DNA from: Gammaproteobacteria bacterium
GTDB taxonomy: Bacteria; Pseudomonadota; Gammaproteobacteria; Steroidobacterales; Steroidobacteraceae
Direction of reading: 5' to 3'
Assembly: GCA_028293775.1 (NCBI GenBank)
Contig: JAQGOD010000190.1
Location: forward strand, 1-5,375
Length of the DNA: 5,375 nt
Under the pieces are notes generated by a model. That model was given only the letters and a program-made list of their open reading frames with translations. It did no database searches and was not told the DNA's origin. The translations under genes were made by a program, and so were the position numbers. This document shows, in pieces, positions 1 to 5,375 of this stretch (position 1 is the first letter of the stretch; each line of letters starts with the position of its first letter).

Positions 1-1580
1 TCATCGGTACGCCGCAGAAGCGTTTCGACACACCGAATAAAGTGAACGGCAAGGTCGTCTACGGCATCGACGCGATGGTGCCGGGCATGAAATTCGCAAC
101 CCTGGCCGCCTGTCCAGTGTTCGGCGGCAAGGTGGCGCATGTGGATGACGCGGCAGCGAAGGCGCTACCCGGCGTACAACGAGTCATCGTGCTCGACAAC
201 ATGGTAGCGGTGGTCGGCGATCACATGTGGGCCGCCAAAAAGGGGTTGGACGCGCTTAAAGTCTCTTGGGCTGAGGGCGAGCACGCAAAACTTTCTTCCG
301 TCGACATTTGGCAGGACATGCGCTCCGCCAGTCAAAAGGATGGCGTGATCGCGACTACCCGAGGCGACGTCGAGAACGGTTTGTCCAACGGCCAGCGATT
401 CGAAGCGGACTACGAATTGCCGTTCTTGGCGCACGCGACCATGGAGCCTCTCAATTGTACGGTTTGGCTGAAAGAGGATTCCTGCGAACTGTGGATCGGC
501 ACACAAATCATCGCCCGAGTGCAACAGACCACCGCGGCGCTCACCGGGTTACCCATCGACAAGGTAACAGTACACAATCACTTGATAGGCGGAGGTTTCG
601 GCCGGCGGCTGGAGCCCGACATGGCGTTGAACGCCGTACGCATCGCGCAGCATATGAACGGCGTGCCTGTCAAAGTGGTGTGGACCCGTGAGGAAGACAT
701 TCAACAAGATATTTATCGACCGATTTACCGCAATGTAATTTCCGCGAGTCTTGTTGGCGGCAAGGTGGCGGCGTGGAAATACAAAGTCTGCGGCGCCTCA
801 ATCATCGCGCGCTGGCTGCCGCCGGGTTTTCAAAAGGGAATCGATGAAGATGCGGTCGATAGCGCCGTCGACATGCCCTATGACATCCCGGATTTCCAAG
901 TGCAATACTTAAGGGTCGAGCCGCGCGCCGTGCCGACGGGCTGGTGGCGCGGTGTGGGTCCCAACAACAATGTGTTTGCCATCGAGAGCTTTATGGACGA
1001 GCTCGCGCGAAAAGCGGGCAAGGATCCGATTGCGTTTCGTCGCGACATGCTGGGCAAGCAGCCGCGGCTTCTGGCGGCGCTCGACTTGGTCGCAGCCAAA
1101 TCGGATTGGGGCAAGCCGCTGCCGACGCGAGTCGGCCGGGGCGTGTGCGTGCAACCGTCCTTCGGCAGCTTTATCGCGACGGTGGTGGAAGCCGAGGTGG
1201 ACACGCATGGCGAAGTGTTGCTGCGCCGGATCACCACTGCCGTCGATGTAGGAACGCTCGTGAATCCCGACAGCGTGGAGGCCCAATTGCAAGGCGGCTT
1301 GATATTCGGCCTCACCGCCGCGTTGTATGGGGAGATCACCATCAAGACAGGTCGCGTCTTACAGGCTAATTTCAACGACTATCGCATGTTGCGCATCGAC
1401 CAAATACCGAAGATCGACGTGCATTTGATTAAGAGCGGCGAGCCGCCCGGGGGTGTCGGCGAAACCGGCACTACGGCAGGACCGCCGGCGCTACGCAATG
1501 CGATTTTTGCCGCGACCGGCGTTGCGCTCAGGCGGCTGCCCATCGATCGAGAGCTGTTGGCCCGGAGCACCAAGGCATGA
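1..1580 (+). CDS. Molybdopterin-binding large subunit of a xanthine oxidase-family dehydrogenase (IorB-like), 5' partial
   Basis: Catalytic subunit of a molybdenum hydroxylase, which oxidises an aldehyde or hydroxylates an N-heteroaromatic ring using water and passes electrons through a [2Fe-2S] partner. The frame is open from the left edge (first full codon at nt 3, IGTPQKRFDTP...), so the GTG at 42 is internal and 525 residues are visible. IorB-type proteins are about 700-750 residues; the missing N-terminus usually carries a Tat signal and the first cofactor-binding segment. Seen in order, in visible numbering: the a/b hammerhead domain (about 8-90), MEPLNC (147-152), the glycine-rich molybdopterin loop GGGFGRRLEPD (196-206), TGWWRGVGPNNN (312-323), and GEPPGGVGE with the presumed catalytic Glu at 487 (nt 1461-1463). 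The family is secure. The substrate cannot be read from the sequence; isoquinoline, nicotinate and aldehyde dehydrogenases are all relatives. The stop overlaps the cytochrome start, implying translational coupling. Confidence 0.93.
   Translation, partial: IGTPQKRFDTPNKVNGKVVYGIDAMVPGMKFATLAACPVFGGKVAHVDDAAAKALPGVQRVIVLDNMVAVVGDHMWAAKKGLDALKVSWAEGEHAKLSSVDIWQDMRSASQKDGVIATTRGDVENGLSNGQRFEADYELPFLAHATMEPLNCTVWLKEDSCELWIGTQIIARVQQTTAALTGLPIDKVTVHNHLIGGGFGRRLEPDMALNAVRIAQHMNGVPVKVVWTREEDIQQDIYRPIYRNVISASLVGGKVAAWKYKVCGASIIARWLPPGFQKGIDEDAVDSAVDMPYDIPDFQVQYLRVEPRAVPTGWWRGVGPNNNVFAIESFMDELARKAGKDPIAFRRDMLGKQPRLLAALDLVAAKSDWGKPLPTRVGRGVCVQPSFGSFIATVVEAEVDTHGEVLLRRITTAVDVGTLVNPDSVEAQLQGGLIFGLTAALYGEITIKTGRVLQANFNDYRMLRIDQIPKIDVHLIKSGEPPGGVGETGTTAGPPALRNAIFAATGVALRRLPIDRELLARSTKA
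1564..1567 (+). promoter_or_regulatory. Ribosome binding site of the cytochrome c gene
   Basis: GGAG lies nine bases before the ATG at 1577, inside the last codons of the oxidoreductase gene. It supports the ATG within the ATGA overlap as the start, rather than a later codon. Confidence 0.6.
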
Positions 1581-2944
1581 ACGCAACTCCCTCCCCGCGC
1601 AGCGCTAAACGACGTCCACTCCTGATCACGCTTGCCGTGCTGGTGCTGCTCGCCGCGGTCGCGCTTTTCCTCATCATGAGCCCCGGGCCGATGGCGTTTT
1701 CCAAGGGTCGCAAAGTCGAGCTCGCCGATTACCACGCTTCGAATCCCACCGGTGTTCCTGCGGCCGTCGCGCAAGCATCATTGATCAAGAAGGGTGAGTA
1801 CCTCGCGAAAGCCGCGGATTGCTTGGTATGTCACACCGCGAAAGGCGGCGAGGCCTACGCTGGCGGATTCGCCTTCGTACTGCCCTTTGGCACGCTGTAT
1901 TCCACCAATATCACGCCGGACAAGGCGACCGGCATCGGAAATTACACCGATGCGCAATTTCTCGCCGCCGTGCATCGCGGCGTCCGCCCGGATGGCGTCA
2001 ATCTGTATCCCGCCATGCCGTATACCTCCTATACCTACATGACCGATGCGGATGCGCTGGCAATCAAGGCATACCTCTTTAGCCTTGCGCCGATTGCCTC
2101 ACCCAATAGGCCGAATGCGCTCGCATTTCCATTTAACCAGCGCTGGGCGATGGGCGTGTGGTCGGCCCTATTCAATCCCAACGAGCGCTTCAAGCCGGAT
2201 GCTGAGAAAAGCGCGGAGTGGAACCGCGGCGCCTACGTGGCTGAGGCCCTGGCTCACTGCGGTGAATGCCACACACCACGTAATCTTGCTTTTGCACTCA
2301 ATAACCGCAAGAAATTCGGCGGCGCACTCACCGCCGGCTGGCGCGCTTATAACATCAGCGGCGATAAGGCGAGCGGCATCGGTGCTTGGCATGACGAGGA
2401 ACTCATTGCGTATCTCGCGCGAGGTCACGCCGCGGGTCACGGATCTGCGGCGGGTCCGATGGGCGAAGCGGTGGACGAAAGCTTCAGCCAATTGGCACCC
2501 GAAGATGTCCACGCCATCGTGGCGTATTTGCGCAGCGTCCCGAGCAGCGTGTCCTCCGATTTGCCCGCTAGACTGGCTGCCGCCGCCCCGGACTCGCATA
2601 ACGAGGGCCTCGCGACGGCCGAGTCGCGCGGCAAACAGGTGTACGAAGGCGCCTGCGTCAGCTGCCATGGATGGAGCGGCATTAGCGATATCAGTGAGTA
2701 CGCCACTCTGACGGGCGCACGCGCGGTTAACGATCCGCATGGCACCAACGTGGCGCAAATCGTGCTCGCCGGCATGAAACGCTCAAGTCCGGATGGAGTC
2801 ACCGAAATGCCGGGCTTCGGCGCTGCGTATTCGGATTCGGACATAGCAGCCGTCGCGAACTATGTCACGACCCGCTTCGGGTCGAGTGCCTCGAACCTGA
2901 CTGCCGCCGAGATCGCTAAGATGCGCCGCGAGACCGCGCAATGA
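1577..2944 (+). CDS. Membrane-anchored triheme cytochrome c, electron-transfer subunit of the molybdenum dehydrogenase
   Basis: A 455-residue protein that should carry electrons from the periplasmic dehydrogenase to quinone or the terminal oxidase. A basic N-terminus (KRR at 11-13) precedes one hydrophobic segment at about 14-34, read as an uncleaved signal anchor with the rest in the periplasm. Three cytochrome c domains follow, with haem sites CLVCH (82-86), CGECH (228-232) and CVSCH (360-364). Likely axial methionines are M147 (in YPAMPYTSY), M295 (in GPMGE) and M411 (in EMPGFG), so each haem appears to have His/Met ligands. Size and three-haem layout match the cytochrome subunits of acetic acid bacterial alcohol and aldehyde dehydrogenases; in nicotinate dehydrogenase NicB such domains are fused to the molybdenum subunit. 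The four-base ATGA overlap with the upstream gene supports one enzyme complex. Haem sites are seen directly; the partner and acceptor are inferred. Confidence 0.93.
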   Translation: MNATPSPRSAKRRPLLITLAVLVLLAAVALFLIMSPGPMAFSKGRKVELADYHASNPTGVPAAVAQASLIKKGEYLAKAADCLVCHTAKGGEAYAGGFAFVLPFGTLYSTNITPDKATGIGNYTDAQFLAAVHRGVRPDGVNLYPAMPYTSYTYMTDADALAIKAYLFSLAPIASPNRPNALAFPFNQRWAMGVWSALFNPNERFKPDAEKSAEWNRGAYVAEALAHCGECHTPRNLAFALNNRKKFGGALTAGWRAYNISGDKASGIGAWHDEELIAYLARGHAAGHGSAAGPMGEAVDESFSQLAPEDVHAIVAYLRSVPSSVSSDLPARLAAAAPDSHNEGLATAESRGKQVYEGACVSCHGWSGISDISEYATLTGARAVNDPHGTNVAQIVLAGMKRSSPDGVTEMPGFGAAYSDSDIAAVANYVTTRFGSSASNLTAAEIAKMRRETAQ

Positions 2945-2991
2945 GTCTGGTCTGGACAACTGCATAGAAATGGTGAGACATTCAGCCGATA

Positions 2992-2997
2992 GGGAGG
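2992..2997 (+). promoter_or_regulatory. Strong Shine-Dalgarno that favours a GTG start for the sigma factor
   Basis: GGGAGG, preceded by A at 2991, sits five bases before GTG at 3003. The upstream in-frame ATG at 2970 has only a weak GGAC about 13 bases before it. This favours GTG 3003 as the start of the sigma factor gene. Confidence 0.6.
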
Positions 2998-3002
2998 CCT
3001 GG

Positions 3003-3584
3003 GTGCCAATAGTTTCAACACAGCGAGCGCGGTGGCTGGCCACCAACATTTTGCCACTCGAGCCTCAATTGCGGTCGTGGCTTAGGCGTGTGACGCCCCC
3101 AGGGCTAGAGGTTGATGACTTGATCCAAGAGTCCTATGCGAAGCTCGCCAGCTTGCCTGCGGATTCGCAAATTGTGCACCCCAAAGCGTATCTCTTTCAG
3201 ATCGCCAAGCGCTTGATTTCAGCCTACATCCGGCACTCGACTGTGATATCGATCGAAACAATGGCGGGAACGGCGCAGCTATTCGTCTCAGAAGTAGCGT
3301 TCACGCCCGAGCGAATCCTGTCAGGTCGCCAGGAGCTCGAGCGCCTCTATGACGCGATCGCGCGCTTGCCCGGACGGTGCCGCACAGTATTTGTCATGCG
3401 CAAGTTCGATGATATGCCGCAGAAGGCGATTGCCGCTGAATTGCGGATCAGTGAGAACACAGTTGAGAAGCTAATGTCTCGTGCGCTACGGATGATTGTC
3501 GAGTACCTGCAGCTGCGGGAGCAGCACGTGGAGAACAATGTGCGACTCGCTCCTGTCGAGAGCAAGGGCCAGCGCGGTGCGTGA
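3003..3584 (+). CDS. ECF-family RNA polymerase sigma factor, FecI-like
   Basis: A 193-residue extracytoplasmic function sigma factor, expected to direct RNA polymerase to the downstream receptor promoter when released by its anti-sigma partner. Region 2 spans about 19-80 and includes DDLIQESYAKL (38-48) and HPKAYLFQIAKRL (59-71), the latter matching the conserved region 2 helix of FecI-like factors. Region 4 spans about 112-165, with LYDAIARLPGRCRTVFVMRK (115-134) leading into a helix-turn-helix at about 140-160 (ISENTVEKLMSRAL at 149-162). GTG 3003 is preferred because of a strong Shine-Dalgarno and because family members usually begin shortly before the RWLATNILPLEP-like segment. Starting at ATG 2970 would add 11 residues. 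Placement directly before fecR and a TonB receptor gene with an STN domain supports the iron-starvation type of ECF factor. The signal need not be iron. Confidence 0.92.
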   Translation: MPIVSTQRARWLATNILPLEPQLRSWLRRVTPPGLEVDDLIQESYAKLASLPADSQIVHPKAYLFQIAKRLISAYIRHSTVISIETMAGTAQLFVSEVAFTPERILSGRQELERLYDAIARLPGRCRTVFVMRKFDDMPQKAIAAELRISENTVEKLMSRALRMIVEYLQLREQHVENNVRLAPVESKGQRGA

Positions 3585-4551
3585 GACCGCGCATGCGATT
3601 GATGCGGCGGCGTCCGCCTGGGTGGTCAAAGTCGATCGAGGCTTGACGGAGGCCGAGCAGGCCATGCTTGAGGAATGGCTTGCCGGAGATAGCCGGCGTG
3701 CTGGAGCGTTCGTGCGTACACAGGCTACTTGGGTGCACACTGACCGTGCACGCGCATTTCGAGGGTCACACGAACTGCGCGAGTCGCCAAGAGCAAGGCT
3801 CTGGCGCAGGGCGATGCCATGGACATCGGCAGCCACGGTTCTTCTCGGCTTGGCAACGGCGTTCTGGGCCTGGCAAGGACACGCTCGGACCGACAACCCG
3901 GCGACCGCGATGGGCGAAATTCGACAGGTCCCCCTGGCGGACGGATCTCGTCTCACATTGGACGAGCTAAGTCGCGTCTCAGTGCAGTACGAAACCGCAA
4001 CCCGACGCGTTCGTCTCGAATTCGGGGAAGTGCTGTTCGAAGTTGCAAAGGATCCTAAACGCCCGTTCGTGGTTCAAGCGGGTAACATTCGAGTGCGCGC
4101 CGTTGGCACCGCGTTTGTTGTCCGTCGTCATACGGACGGCGATGTCGAGGTTACCGTGAGCGAGGGCACGGTCGATATTTGGCGCGAGACATCCAGCTCG
4201 GAGCCTGCCGTTCGCCTTGCCGCGGGGAATAGAACCCTCGTCACAACAAAAGCAGTTGCCGTGCCGGTCAAGCTGACCGACGCGCAACTCGCGCGCGCCG
4301 TGGCTTGGAGCGTCAAGGTCATCGACCTCGATGGGCGGACCCTCGGCGATGCAGCCGCTGAAATGAACCACTACACCAGCCGAACCGTTGTCATCGCCGA
4401 TCAGCGACTCGCCGCACAAACGGTCGTTGGTCGGTTCCAAGCCACTGACCCGATGGCGTTTGCAGCGGCGGCAGCTGCAATGCTGGATGCCCATGTGCGA
4501 ATCGATGGCGACCGATTTATCCTCGAGCCCGGACCAAGTCCGCAAAAATAA
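3538..4551 (+). CDS. FecR-family anti-sigma factor / sigma regulator
   Basis: Inner-membrane regulator that binds the sigma factor with its cytoplasmic N-terminus and senses the receptor through its periplasmic part. From ATG 3538 it has 337 residues. The cytoplasmic DUF4880-type segment (about 22-66) contains IDAAASAWVVKVDRGLT and EEWLAGDSRRAGAF. One membrane segment lies at about 94-112 (PWTSAATVLLGLATAFWAW). The FecR domain is at about 124-218, with VPLADGSRLTLDELS, RVRLEFGEVLFEVAKD and VRAVGTAFVV. A C-terminal DUF4974-like/STN-like region follows at about 261-331 (LDGRTLGDAAAEMNHYT onward). ATG 3538 overlaps the sigma gene by 47 bases and has GGAG four bases upstream. GTG 3577 is an alternative (324 residues, overlap of eight bases, AAGGG eight bases upstream). 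Either way the two genes look translationally coupled, as is common for a sigma/anti-sigma pair. Family assignment is firm; the start is not. Confidence 0.9.
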   Translation: MCDSLLSRARASAVRETAHAIDAAASAWVVKVDRGLTEAEQAMLEEWLAGDSRRAGAFVRTQATWVHTDRARAFRGSHELRESPRARLWRRAMPWTSAATVLLGLATAFWAWQGHARTDNPATAMGEIRQVPLADGSRLTLDELSRVSVQYETATRRVRLEFGEVLFEVAKDPKRPFVVQAGNIRVRAVGTAFVVRRHTDGDVEVTVSEGTVDIWRETSSSEPAVRLAAGNRTLVTTKAVAVPVKLTDAQLARAVAWSVKVIDLDGRTLGDAAAEMNHYTSRTVVIADQRLAAQTVVGRFQATDPMAFAAAAAAMLDAHVRIDGDRFILEPGPSPQK

Positions 4552-4564
4552 TTTTAGCTTTGGA

Positions 4565-4585
4565 GACGGAACTGCCGTTCTCGTC
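4565..4585 (+). other. Intercistronic hairpin between the anti-sigma and receptor genes
   Basis: GACGGAAC (4565-4572) can pair with GTTC-CGTC (4577-4585) across a TGCC loop, giving eight base pairs with T4581 bulged. No run of T follows (the next bases are CCTCTTAAGG), so it is not a standard intrinsic terminator. It could reduce read-through, protect the mRNA, or be chance. A small AT palindrome, AAAATAATTTT (4545-4555), sits just before it over the anti-sigma stop codon. Pairing was worked out by eye. Confidence 0.3.
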
Positions 4586-4592
4586 CCTCTTA
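4568..4592 (+). promoter_or_regulatory. Candidate ECF-type promoter for the TonB-dependent receptor gene
   Basis: GGAAC (4568-4572) resembles the -35 of many ECF promoters, and TCTTA (4588-4592) could serve as the -10, which would put transcription initiation near 4600 and give a leader of roughly 57 bases. The 15-base spacing is shorter than the usual 16-17, and the site overlaps the hairpin, so the match is weak. It is favoured mainly by location: receptor genes of this type are normally the target of the adjacent sigma factor. Confidence 0.25.
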
Positions 4593-4642
4593 AGGTAGTA
4601 CTCCACGGCGAAACATAGCCGCGGTGCTAAACCTACAATAAC

Positions 4643-4650
4643 GAGGGGAG
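4643..4650 (+). promoter_or_regulatory. Ribosome binding site of the TonB-dependent receptor gene
   Basis: GAGGGGAG ends six bases before ATG 4657. This strong, well-spaced Shine-Dalgarno fixes the receptor start, and the first 35 residues then read as a signal peptide. Confidence 0.75.
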
Positions 4651-4656
4651 TTGGGA

Positions 4657-5375
4657 ATGGAAAGAACTACCGCCTGCGACGGTCGCCGCAGACTGACCCA
4701 AGCGATCGCGCTGGCACTCGGTCTGACAGCATTGACTACCGCTATGTCCCAGACGATCGCATTCGACGTTCCGGGGCAGGAAGCGGCAACGGCGATCCCC
4801 GAGTTTGCGAGGCAAGCGGGGCTACAAATCATCGCTCCGGCTGATAAGCTCAAAGGGGTCAAGACTCACTCGCTGCACGGCGCGATCGATACGCGCGCGG
4901 CGCTGAAACTGTTGTTGGAGGGCACCGGACTCACCGTTGCCTCGGACGATGGGCACACAATCAGCTTGCGATTTCCAGAAGGGGTGGGGAACAGCACTTC
5001 AAAGGTCACGCCGGCGGTCGGCGCCGGCCGGCTCGCTGCAGCAAACACATTGAGTACCGCCGGTCAAACAGCAGCGGCAAACCCTCAACCGTCAGCCACT
5101 GCGGCGCAGGCCGACGAGTTGGGCGAAATCGTCGTCACTGGCATTCGCTCGAGCATAACCAGCGCACGCGCGATCAAACGTGATTCGCTGGGGATCGTCG
5201 ATGCAATTGCGCCCGAGGATATCGGCAAATTACCCGACACCAATCTGGCAGAGTCGCTACAGCGTATCACCGGCGTGTCCATTGACCGCTCTGGCGGGGA
5301 AGGCGAATTCATCACGGTTCGCGGATTCGGGCCCGAGTTCAACACGATATTGGTCAACGGCCGGCAAATGGCCAC
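4657..5375 (+). CDS. TonB-dependent outer-membrane receptor with STN signalling domain, 3' partial
   Basis: N-terminal 239 residues of an outer-membrane transporter and signal transducer; the frame is open to the right edge. A signal peptide has RRR at 10-12 and a hydrophobic core at 16-29, with cleavage likely between about 31 and 35. The STN domain follows at about 36-104 (FDVPGQEAATAIPEFARQAG, then LHGAI, then LLLEGTGLTV), the part that contacts FecR in transducing receptors. Residues 105-152 form an Ala/Thr/Pro-rich linker. DELGEIVVTGIR (153-164) is TonB-box-like. The plug begins with PDTNLAESLQRITGVSIDR (193-211), then GGEGEFITVRGFGPEFNTIL (213-232) and NGRQMA. This plug style is typical of the Xanthomonas/Caulobacter-type receptors (TIGR01782), large proteins often about 900-1000 residues long, so most of the barrel is outside the window. 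The ligand could be a siderophore, glycan or other large compound; nothing here decides it. Confidence 0.93.
   Translation, partial: MERTTACDGRRRLTQAIALALGLTALTTAMSQTIAFDVPGQEAATAIPEFARQAGLQIIAPADKLKGVKTHSLHGAIDTRAALKLLLEGTGLTVASDDGHTISLRFPEGVGNSTSKVTPAVGAGRLAAANTLSTAGQTAAANPQPSATAAQADELGEIVVTGIRSSITSARAIKRDSLGIVDAIAPEDIGKLPDTNLAESLQRITGVSIDRSGGEGEFITVRGFGPEFNTILVNGRQMA

Noticed and set aside
42..44. GTG at 42 as the start of the molybdenum subunit
   Set aside because: The frame stays open to the left edge and the 13 upstream codons match the conserved family segment before the hammerhead domain, so the true start is outside the window.
878..1375. A 165-residue open frame on the minus strand inside the molybdenum subunit gene
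   Set aside because: It lies fully opposite a strongly conserved gene, its translation shows no recognisable domain, and such frames are common in GC-rich coding DNA.
2018..2038. Short direct repeat TATACCTCC/TATACCTAC
   Set aside because: It encodes the Tyr/Thr/Ser-rich segment after the first axial methionine (YTSYTYMT), and is explained by codon use rather than by a repeat element.
2046..2711. A 221-residue + strand open frame and a 196-residue minus-strand frame (2168-2758) within the cytochrome gene
   Set aside because: Both overlap the haem-binding frame, have biased Arg/Ala/Ser-rich translations and no recognisable motif; they are shadows of the real gene.
2953..2958. TGGACA, close to a housekeeping -35 hexamer, downstream of the cytochrome gene
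   Set aside because: No acceptable -10 lies 16-18 bases downstream, so a promoter for the sigma gene is not supported here.
4634..4639. TACAAT, a good match to a housekeeping -10 box before the receptor gene
   Set aside because: Transcription would start at about 4646, inside the Shine-Dalgarno, and there is no convincing -35 at 16-18 bases upstream.
5085..5375. A minus-strand open frame reaching the right edge
   Set aside because: It lies opposite the TonB-box and plug region of the receptor, whose frame carries clear family motifs; the antisense translation resembles nothing.

Overview
The window is a stretch of proteobacterial chromosome, all genes on the + strand. Moderately high GC, short gene spacing, Shine-Dalgarno sequences, and a TonB receptor of the Xanthomonas/Caulobacter type all point to a Gram-negative proteobacterium. 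I would guess a Steroidobacteraceae- or Xanthomonadales-like gammaproteobacterium or a sphingomonad, but no gene here fixes the taxon.

Left half (1-2944): the C-terminal ~525 residues of a molybdenum hydroxylase large subunit (IorB-like, xanthine oxidase family). Its stop codon overlaps, by four bases (ATGA), the start of a membrane-anchored cytochrome c with three CXXCH haem sites. Together they look like the catalytic and electron-exit subunits of a periplasmic dehydrogenase for an aldehyde or N-heteroaromatic substrate. The small [2Fe-2S] subunit normally found with them is not in the window and probably lies upstream, beyond the left edge.

Right half (about 2945-5375): a cell-surface signalling cassette in the usual order. 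It has a FecI-type ECF sigma factor (GTG start at 3003 preferred), a FecR-type membrane anti-sigma factor overlapping its 3' end, a 105-base gap, and the first 239 residues of a TonB-dependent receptor. The receptor has a signal peptide, a secretin/TonB N-terminal (STN) signalling domain, a linker, a TonB-box-like segment and the start of the plug; it runs off the right edge. By analogy with FecA/FecR/FecI, ligand binding at the receptor would pass through the STN domain to FecR and release the sigma factor to transcribe the receptor gene. The gap holds a weak ECF-like promoter candidate overlapping a small hairpin.

The architecture is recognisable throughout. I see no tRNA, rRNA, CRISPR array, insertion sequence or clear intrinsic terminator, and no convincing undescribed system. 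The points most worth checking are the link between the oxidoreductase and the receptor cassette, the start sites of the sigma and anti-sigma genes, and the regulatory content of the gap before the receptor.
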